Positions 35,903 to 49,000 of a stretch of 64,000 nt of DNA are shown here, piece after piece. Every line of letters begins with the position of its first letter. The stretch's first letter is position 1. The stretch is taken from NCBI GenBank assembly GCA_930367205.1, contig OV884009.1:31939841-32003840 (forward strand), in the 5' to 3' direction. The stretch comes from Acanthosoma haemorrhoidale (taxonomy: Eukaryota > Arthropoda > Insecta > Hemiptera > Acanthosomatidae). The position numbers were made by a program, and so were the translations under genes. Below the pieces are notes generated by a model. It saw only the letters and a program-made list of their open reading frames with translations, ran no database searches and was not told the DNA's origin.

Positions 35903-37364
35903 TGCTAGTGAGTAACCACTCCTAACCTTCTATTTATCGATTGTAGCCCGCTCCAAAGAGGTAGGAGCTACTATCAATACCAGCTGTAATCTCAATTTAT
36001 GCAGAAACTTGTCATCAACAATTCCATTTTATAAATATTCCCTCAATTGAAAATAGACATGTTTTTATTTTATTATTAATGAAGAAAATTTATTATTTAT
36101 TGTAATTATGAGGCATTTATTTGTTTTTCATAACAGTGATTATTTTTATTGGTTGAGAGCCTCAACATCTTTTATATCCTTTTTATAACTCTCAACAAAA
36201 TCTTGCAAACTCAGGAGTCCTGTCTTGTTTCAATAAACAAGCAGTAACTTAATTAATAGCAGCCTAATAAGTGCAGATAACCCATAAGTAATGAAGGACA
36301 CTACATATGGATTTAATTTATAAACTTTTTGTTTATTAACAAAAATAAAAAAAATCTTTTTGATTATTTCTTGTTGATATTTATTGCAAGTTAATTAAAT
36401 AAATTTTACCTTTTAAATAATGCATGAAAATGACCAAATTAAATTTAATAATAAAAAAATAAACGGTAAAGTAAATAATGAAATAATCACACGACACCCA
36501 TTCATTTTTGAGCAGCTGGTAACATCTATTTCACAAAGCATTAAATATTTGTTTCCTATTTTTCAAATAAATGTATCCTATGTTTGGTGCTGAGAATATC
36601 CTTATTGAAGGTTTCAAAAATAATACATGGAGATATCAACTAAGGGTGGCCCCCTTGGGGACCATCAACATTCGTTAACCTACCTAGCATTGGTTTATAG
36701 AGATTTTCCTACGATTGGTTTATGCAGAACCACCATTAAACATTGTAGAAGCAAGAGTCATCTGATTGCATTTATTTTTGTTTTTAAAGAACAGAGAATA
36801 CAGCATAAGTCAGCAGGTTTTATTCAGACCACTCAGGAAAAAAACACATTTTAGGTAACAGGCAGTGGACTCCTTGAAGGAGGAAGGGCTGGGCTTTAGT
36901 AAATCATTAGGGAAGAAGAGGACAGTGGATTTACCTGCTTAGGAGGAATATTTCCTCCTGTCTAGTCTATAAGTCTATGACTGGACACTGAAAAATCACA
37001 TGCTGCAAGAATTGTAACTTACCACTGACAGTGGTGAAGTTATACTGTTTTTAATGAATTCAAATTCATTATTATTTTAAAGTTAGTAAATAACAGACAG
37101 TTTTAAACAAGAGAATTCTCAAATTCACAGATTGGACAAAAAAAAAAAAAACTTGCATAATAATTAAGTAAATTCATAAATTAAAATTAAACATTGTGTA
37201 GTTCATGGTTAAATAAATGGTGCAACATCACATAAAGAGATAGTGCCCAACAAAGATTGTCCCCATAGTTAGTGGGTGGCACTAGGTTTTATCTTTATAC
37301 CTTAATTTTGTTTTTATAAATTGGATTTACTACACCTTTATTTAATTAGTTACTCATTTATCTT

Positions 37365-37500
37365 CTCAAGGTGCAAACCTCCGAACCCCAACCAGACCAT
37401 GGGAATTTCCCAAAATAAAAACCTTTGGGGAGCCGGGAATCGAACACAGGTCACCACCCTTAGAAGTCTGTACAGTAAAGTTTATCCCACAGGGATGGCT
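37365..37500 (-). mobile_element. tRNA-derived SINE candidate
   Basis: The minus strand reads GGTGGTGACCTGTGTTCGAT then TCCCGGCTCC, a good RNA polymerase III B box (GTTCGATTCC). A possible A box, CTGTGGGATAAACT, lies about 45 bases upstream. A non-tRNA part with TTTATTTTGGGAAATTCC follows. GC-richer than its surroundings. Confidence 0.5.
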
Positions 37501-40500
37501 TGCAGTGAATTATTTGTGAAAATCTAACCGTGTTTTTTTAAAAAAACATGAATTTATGAATATTCCATTAAATTAAATGTATTATAGATACACAAGACCC
37601 AAACATACTTTTAATTACTAAGAATGTTGATGAAAATGTATTTTTATGAAGCACTTGGTGTAGAAAATGGACTCCCAGCATTCAGTCTAATTTTTCTTGG
37701 AAAATGTGCCTTATGCACAGATAAATAGGATATATTTAAAGTTAGATAGATTAACCAAGATCAAGAGAGCTGAAGGGGTCATAAACTGACAAGAGGGAGA
37801 GATCTTAAGTGGTGGTAATTTGTACAATTGTGCTGTTAGATCAATATCCTTAAAAATATAGCTAGGTTTGGTAGCTGAAGGTTGGATCAAAGATTAATTC
37901 TGCCATTAAAAGAAATTATGTTCATCAAATTTGATTTATTTGTAGAGAAACTGTCAACTTAATTATTGTTTACAGGTATGCATTTTAGTTGACCATATCA
38001 TGCCTTTTTTCAGTCTTCATTTAATTTTAATATATACTGCATTTTAACTATATTAGAAAACATATCATTATTAAATATCACAAAATTAATTTAGTTTGAT
38101 AAGCGGCGTTATAAAAAAAAAAAAAAATACAACAAAAACTGTCTATAAAACAGTGAAACATGGCATTAGTGTATATAAGGGGTACGAGGTTGTTACATTT
38201 TCATAATTTTTTATCAGCCATGAATTAATATAAAATAAATATGGTGAAGGGTTTATCTATTGGATTTTAACTCCCTTAGTAACCACCAGAATGGTATATT
38301 TATATAAAGTTTATAAACAAAGAAAATGTTAAAATAATTTAATAAATGTAAATTTAATCGATAACATACATAACATTGTTTCATTTAAACAAAAACAAAG
38401 GAACTATTAATATTTTTAGGTAAACCAAAATTAACATTTTATAACACAGTAAATTTGAACTCTTAAGAAATTTTGATACAATGGAGAAGGAAACAGACTA
38501 ATTGAAGTAAACATTTCATATATATACAATATATTTATATATTATATATATACATAATGAAACACTCACAAATATACCCAAATACGGTATATATATGACC
38601 GAAAACGGAAATAGACATTTAATAAATATTTGCATTGGTATTGGCAAGAAAGAAACTTTGAATAACATGATAAACACATTTGAAAAAATAAGAAATTATA
38701 GTAAAGTTTGTGATAATTAAAAACATGTATAAACAAGTTGGTGGCTTGAGTAAGCAATATAATAATTAACTAATAATAATAGTAATAATAATCTAATGCT
38801 GATGACAATGATAAAATTATAGTAATATATATTCATAATACATATCGATATTATAAACTACAGAAATTTTCTTTGGAAATATATGTACATTTAAATGGAT
38901 GAATGACGACTAAAACTTAACCTGTACATCGATTTTTTTTAACCATTATAGCGATAGAATACAAAGTATAGTGTTAAGTGATGAACAATAGTTAATTTTA
39001 AATATATTTATAGATAAATATATTTTGTGAATGTTCTTGCAGTATATAACTATGTGTATAACTATATTAATAATTAAAATGCTTAACATATAGACAAATT
39101 AAAAATAACGTTCAATAATTACATAATAAATAGCTTTGGAGTTTTAAATTATAAAACATGGCAATACCACAGAAATCCAAACTAAAAATAAACTGTAAAA
39201 AAAAATATATATAATTTTTATTGAACTAAAGGTCACTGAGGTACCTTTTTTAGTAGTTTTTTTTTATTCCCGTTGATACATATATATATTCCTCACTTAC
39301 TCAAAATTCCTTAGGAATCCAAAAATATATTATTTTTTTAATGGACATTATTAATTATCTTGACCTTTGGACCTAATGGCTTCATTTAAAAACAAAAATT
39401 ACCAAAATGAATTCTGAATTTTTGAAATAATATTACATAGCTTTGTATAATTCATCAACAAGTTAAGATACAATACTTCTTTATTCACATTTGATTAAAA
39501 AAATTACTATTAACAGTACATAAAAAAATATATGTACATGAACACACACATTATTTGTGTATGTCTGTTTTTCTATGTATGTATGCACATATATATTAAA
39601 ATGATCCTGACCAAACGTCCAGATAATTAATTTACTTATACATAAATTTAGGCTAATAAGCCTTAGCAATTGATATCTACTATTTATAAAAATAAATGAA
39701 ACCTCGTGCTTTTACATTGGCAAATAAACTTAAATAACATTCTTGTTCTAGTATTTATAAATTATATGTTCAACATTTAAAAAGAATAACACTTTATCGA
39801 CAACATTTCATTATAATTAATTACAAAACATTTAAAATTTATAATTATTAAAATTATTGGAAGATCAATATAGGCCTGCTATTTTACAAAATTAAGAAAC
39901 CATAATCTACAGATATACATAAATATCTGTATTTATATAACAAGAGAAGACAAAGATTTAAAAGAATAATTATAAATTTGCCCAAAGTACTTTTTTGATA
40001 GTACTAATACTAGGGAAGACTAGAAGTTATAAGTAATCTTTTGACATATTTAACTTTGTATTATGATTGTTAAAAATGATTCTGAATAAAAGAAGTACAC
40101 AACTTTAATTGTTTTGGAAGTGTGACACCATTTATACGAAATATATATTCCTGTTATTTCATTATTATGTTATTATAATTACACTGTTTCATTTTAAATT
40201 ATTATTTTTTTTCAAAAACAAATTTAGGAAATACATGCATTCATTAATTTTGAGACTAATGATGGAGAAGTCAAAAGAAAAAAAAGGTACACAAATGCGA
40301 TTAACAGAAAAAATAAATTTTATTTTTATATAATACTATTTTGATACATATTTAAATTTCATACCCATTTATTAAAATAGTATATAGCTTTCAAACTTAT
40401 CAACAGTTTGATGTTATTGTAATAAAATGTTTATTCTGTTTGAAATATAAAATTAACAAAATTACAATAGCTCTAACATACTAATGACTGAAATAACATT

Positions 40501-42038
40501 GTTAATGAATAATGCCCATACAAATGTTTTCTATAATGATCAATTAGATTTTTAATATTGTTACCTTATACAATTTTACAGACTGTATATTCTACATTCA
40601 AACAATATTATATTCGTGAGGTATATGTGTGATATGATTCCACTTTTTTTCATATGTATAGTATTAAAAGTAGTTATTTAATATAAAAAAATTACATATT
40701 TTCAGAATTTAAAATGGATATTTTTATTCCAGTGATTCTGTATTTGAGATATTTTACAAGCTTTGGTATATGTATGTAAATATAAATACATACATATATA
40801 CATTTTTTTTTTTGTTAAGATTCATACAACATTCAAACATATACATACATACTCAGAAACAGTGTTGAAAGTGATGAGGGTAAAACAATATTTTTATAAT
40901 CAGTAACACTTAATAAAACTTTTAATGAGAACAAACTAATAATATCTTGATTTTTTTTTTCCAATAATTTATAGACACTAAAAAGTTTGTCTTGGCTTGG
41001 ATATTATGGTTATAAAATTATAAGGTCTACAAATTGTATTGATGAATAACATAAAATTTAATAATATTGTTTGGAAAAAAAAAATTGTAGAATTAGTTGT
41101 ATCACAATGAAAACAGACGTGTGTTCAGAAAAACAATTAAATCACAAATTAACTATTATTACCCATGTCTATAATCACTTTCATGAAACTATTTGATCTG
41201 TGTTATTATAACAGTTTAACCAGTCTTATTTCATCTTTGATTACTTCAATAACATCAACTTAAATTTTCACAACCATACTATAATCGACAACTTGGTTGT
41301 TTACCGACAACCTAACTGGTACACTTTTCTCTACATTACAATATTTACATTAAAATAAAAACAAAACAAAATGCCCCTTGTCTTACAAGAAAGACTACTA
41401 TAATATATTTTAATTACAAGTTACATATGCTTTAACTAAATATTTTAAAGAATTCGTTGATTGCACTTGTTTCTACAAATAGTTCATTAGATAAATATGA
41501 ATAGGGAATTAGAACAATGATTCCCTAAATTTCGTTATTTTAATAGATCGTTTAAGACATTCATTTCTCAAATGTTACACATTGAACCCCAATTGTCCAT
41601 CACATTGTCATCAATTGTCCATCACAATTGTTCACAAACCACTGAGATCAAGACACTGTCTAACACAATAAATTCTTCAGAATAATTTTTTGTAGAGTGT
41701 ATTTCTCTGAATCAATTTTTTCTTCGACACTTTACAAAATAAATGTCTTTTAATTAATTTAGATATTAAATACAAACTTACCCGTTTAAAAATATATTCA
41801 TGACTTCTTTTTATATTGCTATACTTTATACACATTTTCGAAAGCCACAATAGATGGACAGTATTGCACAACTTTTTTTTTTCCTTTTAAGGGATATTGT
41901 ATGTTTTTAGGCCCTTTAATGCCTTCAAATTTAAATTTTTGAACTAATAATTACACATACTAAATATTGCAAACCAAATTAGCAAATGACAAAGAAGTCA
42001 TGATATAAAATAAATATATATATGTATATATATAATAT

Positions 42039-43058
42039 TTAGTACTGATTATCCCATTTTTCATCTTTAACTTCCTGTTTAACAGAAATAGAAGATTTTG
42101 GTTCTTCTGAAGGTACATCAGATATTTGATCTGTAGCAGTACTTTGTTCTTCAGGAACTGGTGTAGGCTCTACTCGAACTGTCTCTTCCCTACCTTCCCT
42201 ATCAAAGTCCTCAGTCTGCATTACACAAACACCATTAATAATTACTTCAGGCTCCTGCTGCCAGTCTGGGTTTACCCATTGTGGTGCAACTGGTTTCCTT
42301 CTTGAGCTCCGTGGCTCAGGAACTCTTGCTTCAGGTACCCCAGAATAGGAATCTTCAGAATCTACATGACTCTCATTATCTTCTCCTTCAGATTCATGCT
42401 TGATTGAAAGATCCAAACCCTGTTCTCTTAAAGGTAATGCACTTCTTGACATAATATTTGATATATCACTGTTTGATTGGAAAAAAGGTGCTGGAAATGG
42501 TAGTGGTAATCCTAATCGTTGACTAAGTAATATTCGAAACTGTACAGGGTCAAATCCCGAACCTTGCCCTTCTCGTGTCAAGGATTCAACTTGAGAATTT
42601 TGTTTCATTCTCATCCTATGATTATGAAACCAATTAGTAATCGTTCGGGAAACAAGGCTTAACTCATTTGCCAAAAACTCTATAGTAGCTAAACTAGGAT
42701 AAGGATCTAATGCAAAAGCTATCCTTAAAGCTTCTTTTTGCTCTTCTGAAAACAAAACACGATGCTTTTTCGCAGAAGGAGGACTTCCTGCACTGCTGTG
42801 ATAAAATTCAGAAGTATCATTCGAAGAAGTATCACTACTATTATCTTGCTGTCCTGACCCTCTTCGCCTCTTGTTTAGCTCTCTCCTCTCTGATTTGATT
42901 GCTTGTAACTTGTCAATATTATTTGAGTCTGATAACCACAGTTGCATTCTGATGAATGGTTCTCTTCCTTTTATACTGAGCATATGCCATGGTTTTGGTT
43001 TTGATAGTAATTCACTAACTGATCCTTGAGATAATCCAAGCACAGCCTCACCAAAAAT
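42039..43058 (-). CDS. cut: cut exon l: rest of CUT3, homeodomain and C-terminus
   Basis: 1,020 nt including the stop, acceptor tattattgcag. It completes CUT3 ([20 protein letters not shown], then [20 protein letters not shown]). A basic segment NKRRRG and a serine-rich spacer follow. The homeodomain lies at about 42,776-42,597 and contains [20 protein letters not shown] and [15 protein letters not shown]. After it come [20 protein letters not shown], a GLDLSIK motif, and the conserved block [15 protein letters not shown] / [13 protein letters not shown]. The tail is acidic with SVKQEVKDE. The C-terminal region is much shorter than in Drosophila Cut. Confidence 0.97.
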   Translation of the reverse strand: MFGEAVLGLSQGSVSELLSKPKPWHMLSIKGREPFIRMQLWLSDSNNIDKLQAIKSERRELNKRRRGSGQQDNSSDTSSNDTSEFYHSSAGSPPSAKKHRVLFSEEQKEALRIAFALDPYPSLATIEFLANELSLVSRTITNWFHNHRMRMKQNSQVESLTREGQGSGFDPVQFRILLSQRLGLPLPFPAPFFQSNSDISNIMSRSALPLREQGLDLSIKHESEGEDNESHVDSEDSYSGVPEARVPEPRSSRRKPVAPQWVNPDWQQEPEVIINGVCVMQTEDFDREGREETVRVEPTPVPEEQSTATDQISDVPSEEPKSSISVKQEVKDEKWDNQY

Positions 43059-46000
43059 CTGCAATAATAAAAAATCATATATAATAATCAAATCATAAAG
43101 ATCTTATTAGCATAATTGTATTCTTATAAGGTAAACATTTGAATTTTCAATTTATGAAGATATGTAAACTTTAATATGTAATAATGTAAAACTACAGTAG
43201 ATAGTAGGACACCCAGATACAGGGTTTGTAAACTATATGGTTTATGAACTATTATTATTATTATTATTATTCAGTTTCTTCAAACATTGAATAATCGTGT
43301 GTCAATTATCTGATCACATTAAAATTAAAAGAAAAAAACCGGTGACACTAGGTCAAATTCCAATGAAATTCATAAAAATCCAACAAAAAAATGTACAAAC
43401 ACAAATCTGTTAGCAAAATTATCTCTATAATCTCCCATGGAGAGTAAAGTGGATGTTAAATTGAGATTGAACTTCTGTTATAAACATTTCAATGGAAATT
43501 CTGGGGCAGGACATTTTCCCCCCACAAGTCCCGAGCATCTGTTCTCTCTAAACGTTCTTTACAGATACATGGGATACTTCTCTGGCCAACAGTGAAGTGG
43601 TTAAAGCCATTGGTGAACCATTAATTAGGGAAAGATTGGTGAGGTATAAGGGATAAAGATTTGGCTGTATAAAGGGAAAATGTTCAATTGGGTTCCAAAA
43701 CATTTTTAAAGATCGCAAACAGTTACACATTTGAGATACCTTATCACCACAGATAATGATGTTCTGGCTGAGATTAAAGCAAGTATTAACAAATCTAATC
43801 AGAGGTTCTATGGATTCAAACCATTCTTTAGAACTAACAGCCTATCTAGATCAACTGAACTCCAGCTCTATAAGACTATTATATTAGTTATTAGTTACTA
43901 TTAATATTATTATAGTAGTAATAGCATACAGCTCTGAGCCATATGCCTTCTCTAATGAAAAAACACTCCAGGTTGATGAAAGAAAAATCTTTTCGCTACA
44001 TCTATGGAGCAGTCAGCAATGGAGAAATGTGGGGTGAACAAAAACCAGAAGCTGAGAGATCTCACTGATAAGCTAGAAATATCTAGGTTTATTAGGATGG
44101 GACATCTTAGATGTTTAGAGGTTTTTCCAGCTTGAGTGACAATGAAATTCCTTAAAGGATCATGGAAGTGCAGATCTAACTTCGTCCACAGAATGGAATA
44201 GCCCACGATACAAGGACAATACTTTTTGTACCGAAACCAGTTAGATGATAGACTGGCTCCACAAAACCAAGACGAATGGTGGAGCTGCTCTTGGAGACTG
44301 AATCAACAATAAGTTGTGTTATGGATGTTTACATGTATGCATTATAGAAGACAAAAATTAAACCCCAATTGAAATTAGCTTGTATGTGATTGTAATATGA
44401 TTGCTGAATTAGAAAAAAAAGGAGATATTCAGCCTACAATGTACTTGTTATTTTTTTTTTATTTAAAATTTACTCAAAACTAATATTTGCATTTATTAAT
44501 CAATCATTTTTTTATATTTAACTGTTTTCTCTAATACTGACCAATGTAATAGCTTCTATTACTTTAAGATATATTTCTCTTTATTTGCGTATATCATTTG
44601 CAAGCATGTATGCCTATAATAACTATAAACTATTCATATAGTTTACCTTCTGTCCAATGTTATTGGCAAGTAGAGCTTCCTTGATTTTTGTCGTAATGGA
44701 CTGTGTATCCAGGTCCTGGGTTAATGCAGCCATTTCATAGACAGATGGTGATACATGGGACATATTCTTAATTGTAGGGTACTGCTGTATTGGTGTTTGA
44801 CATTGCTGTGGTGTTACAGCCTTTTTTATATCTGGAGGGGTTAAAGGAGGCACAGGAGTTGGTGCTGAAGTAGTATGCTGCATATGGATATTTGTGCTAT
44901 GAAGAAAGGCTTCACTATTGACAAACTTCCCACAATTTGCTGCCATTGATTTATTGTGAGGTACCCCACCTGAAAAATATTACTAATTTTAAATAACTTG
45001 TACATATAATAAATAATTACAGTTAAAGATTTTTTAAATTCTTACTAGGATTTATTCCATAACCTCCAGTTCTCATTAGTTTTTCTGGTGCTATTTTATA
45101 TTGAGAAGCTACAAGTTTATGAACGGCATTATCATCTTCTAAGAACATTTTCATCCGAATGAATGGTTCTCTTCCTTTCTGCGTTAGCATATGCCATGGT
45201 TTCGGCCGGGCAAGAAGATCAGAAACACTGCCTTGGGATAAACCAAGGACAGATTCTCCGAAGAGTCGTTGGCTTATTGAGAACTGACTAAGCTGCTCTT
45301 TTACCTGTAAATCACAATATTTATTTATACCATAAATTGAAATTTTTATTTAGCTGACTTTTATTTTTAGTTTTAGGCTTTTGCTGGGTAAAAACTAATC
45401 CAATACATATAGAATTCATTTAACTAGATTTCTTTCCCTTCCCCTTCATGAAATAGTAAATGTTCTTTAAACATTGGAATTATATCATTATTTCATTTTC
45501 TGTTAAATCATTGTTATCTATTTTAATTTTATTTAGTTAATCTCCATGTTCTAAAAAAATATATTTACATTTAAAAATAACTTCAAGTTAGAAATTATTG
45601 AGAATATAGTTTCTATCAAAAAAATGTTGAACAATGGCAATAAGTTCATTGAATAAGGAGGTAAAGAAGAAAATAATATTATAAAGTTATAAGCACCTTT
45701 CTTACTATTTCTTCAGTATTCAAATTATTAAACTGGTCAAACTGTTGCTGGGTGATGGGTGGAAGAACAGCTTTGAGTGGTCTTTGAGAAGGTGAATGAT
45801 GATGCTGTGATGGAGGTTGTGAGATCAAAGCATTAGTGATTGAGGCCATCCGCTGTAGAGGACTGACAGCTGCTGTCCCTGATACATTGCCCAGATCCTC
45901 AGGTGGTAATATTACATTTCCTAAAGGTGAACCTGAAAAAAAAAAAAGAAGTGTATTATTCAAAATCTGTCAGATGGTGTAAAACAGGTAAGGAATGAGC

Positions 46001-49000
46001 AATAAAAGATTCATTGGGGGAAAATAACTTGAATATGAGTGACAAACTGGATTGATTAGAAAAAGGTCTGTAAATAATTTGGTGATCATCTAGAACAAAG
46101 TCATTAAAAAAACCTTTAAATAAATACTTTTTTTAATGAATCTCTTTGTTTTTTAAATGCCCACTTTTATGATATTTTCATATTTAAGCTCTAAGGCTCG
46201 GTATTGTGGTTAATTTTTTCAAAATTTAAACTGGCTATGTTTAGATTGGCACCCTTTTGTAACACCCATGACACTGGGAGATAATTTTATCACAAAAATA
46301 CCACTCAGGGCGGGGATTCTCCGCACCACAAGCGTGGGTGGAAATCAGGCACTCTACTCTTCTGACATGCCATTTCTAATGAATCATATTTTTAAGGCTA
46401 AAAAAATTCATGAACCATGAATTTAATTATTTAACTTTCTTTTACAACTACATTTAACTTTAATTGTAGTGATAACTAAGGATTAAAATCTAAATTAAAA
46501 TTAAAAATGCAACTGCAAGTCTAAAAATGAAAAAGAGTCTCAATTTGGTAATAATTGAATGTCATATTAGTAATTTAAGCTTTGTAGAAACATACATTTA
46601 TTTGGCCTGCTAAGTTAAATTTTGATTTCTGAATACATAAGAGCATGTATTCAGACTACAAAGCTATTTTTTTACATATATATATGAAATATTTTAATCA
46701 ATATATTCCATATATAGATATAGTGAACAAATATTTACCAGGCTCAACTTTTGGTCTAACAAGAGAAAATGCACTTCCTCCGTGCCTTTCTTCTTCTTTC
46801 TTTTCATCTTCATTTGAGGCTTTCTCTCTTTTGACTTGCTTTGGTAAGGATAAATCCTGAGCGATACCATTATGCACAGACGAGAGGCTCTGAGCATGGA
46901 GGGCTGCAAGGGGATGTGGAAGGCCCCCTGTGCTAGAAGCGTTGAGTTTTGCAAGTTCTCGATGGTAAGCATCCATTGCAATCCGAACATCTTCACCACT
47001 TCCTCCACTTAGAAAATGCGGAAAAACCAACCTAAAAATAAAAAAAAATAAAAATATACAAGTGTAATGACACAGAAAATGAGCCAGGGCTGTTATTAAA
47101 TTTGACATTAGAAATATAGTTTAAAAAAACTCACATCACAAAATATATCATGTAAAATTATTTCTATAATGAGATTAGATCGATTTGGTTTAATTATCAT
47201 ATTGTTATTACTTAAATAAAGACATTCCATATTGCTTGAAAGGGCTTTTATAACAATAATGTATTTTTTAAAAAAGCAAACCTAAATGTTTATTTTCACT
47301 ATGAATGTCACTTAATGTGAGATTAAATATTAAAAATTAGATTAAAATATGCAGGAGCCAGCTCAAATGTTCTTACATATTTAAATTATAAATTAAGATC
47401 TTATTAGTAGAGGAACTTATTCATAAAAAAAAATTAAACCACTTAATACATTTACAACCATCCAATTCCAAAAAGTATTTTGTTTACTTAATACAAAATA
47501 TTATTTTACCATACAAAATCATATACTTTAACTGACTTGTTAATTTTTCAATTAAATTTAATAAAAATGATGCAATTAGGTAAAAAAACTATGTATGAAA
47601 TTGACAATTTTCTGTTTATTTCAACAAAACTAGTCACAAAAAATGTCTAATATCAGATTTTTTTTTATAGGATTAGTGATCCTTAAAAAAAAAATAAAAT
47701 GCACTATTCAATATTTTCTATCTGAAGAGTACAATACATTAATTTTTACAGCAGTACACTCCAATTGTATCCCAGGAAGAAGGCGTTGCTTTTAATTTAT
47801 TTTTATTTTTAATTATAATGAATATATACTACTTTAATTCAGTGTAAGGGAGAAATAAAATATTACTAACCCAGGAAAGCTTTGATCTTCAAGCCTTCTT
47901 CCCATTATCTTGGCAAGTTCTTCTTGGTAGATCCTTACTACTTGTTCTTGAGGAATGTCATCATTTTCATATTTCTTAAGTCTGCGTGTCTGCGAGTTAT
48001 CTCTACCGAGAGGAGATTCAGCACTCTATAAATATGAATTTTTCATGAATTAACTATTCTTTAAGAAATTACTCAAAATAATTACTGATTTCAGAGTAAC
48101 TGTACAAATTCCAATAAATACACATAAGTAAATATCATTTGTGTCAATGGTTAAATTTATTTTCAAATAACAACCTGAGGGTGGTTCGGGGATTTGCTGT
48201 CTTCATTGCTATGGGTTTCATCTTGATGTGGCTTCATCATATGACTTGCTTCACTGAGGATGTGAGCAATTCTCTCCTCAGTCATGTCACTTTCAGAACC
48301 TCTGGACATTACTCCTATATTTGCTCCATCCTTACCTGTTTCAATAATAAAATTTGTTGAGACCCCAAAAGTATGTAAGTTTAAAGTAAACTAAAAACTT
48401 ACAAGGTGTGAAACCTGGTATTATTGTTTACACAAACAATTAAACATTGATAAAAATTATGTTAAACAGTAACCGAATCAAATATTATCTTATAATCACA
48501 GCATTATAATTAAATTTAAAAAAAAATTGTAAAAATATATTTGTAATCTATGGATTAAAAAATAAATTTCCTTACCTTTTTTAGGAATAAGAGACTTCAA
48601 AAGTAAAACAGCATTATCATCACATGCCCAAGCGTGCATTTTACGATATGAATCACGACCTTTTTCAGTTAGCTTATCCCATGGTTTTGGTTTTGATAAA
48701 AGTTCAGAGACAGTTCCCTGAGATAAACCAAGAACATATTTTGCAAAGAGTCTTTGACCAACATTATGAATTGAAAGCAGTTCCCTAACTCTCCTGGCAA
48801 TATGCAAGGTATCTAAATTTTGATTGGCATATTTATCCATGTTATACCTGGAACATAATACCCTTCATTACAAAAAATGAAAAAATAAAAAAAGACTTAA
48901 ATAGTGCATTAAACTATCTCCTAATACAAATTAATTGAGTTTATTTTCTCTTGTTATCATTCATTTATTATGTAAGAGTGCCGATTTGCCTATGATAGAC

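Larger units (their letters stand above)
33311..42038. other. AT-rich stretch downstream of cut, including its 3' untranslated region
   Basis: No protein-coding gene recognised. The part next to 42,038 must hold the cut 3' untranslated region, but reverse-strand AATAAA-like words are so common here that I cannot choose the poly(A) site. It contains an ATT microsatellite at about 34,309-34,330, a 40-bp retroinsertion at 35,863-35,902 and a SINE-like piece at 37,365-37,500. Confidence 0.55.

Noticed and set aside
42710..42898. Plus-strand frame antisense to the cut homeodomain exon
   Set aside because: Shadow of the coding strand; the minus strand encodes a clear CUT/homeodomain protein.
46694..47008. 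Second minus-strand frame overlapping cut exon h
   Set aside because: A shadow frame; the other frame carries the conserved Cut linker with AQDLSL.
48139..48360. Plus-strand frame antisense to cut exon f
   Set aside because: Shadow frame over a confirmed minus-strand exon.
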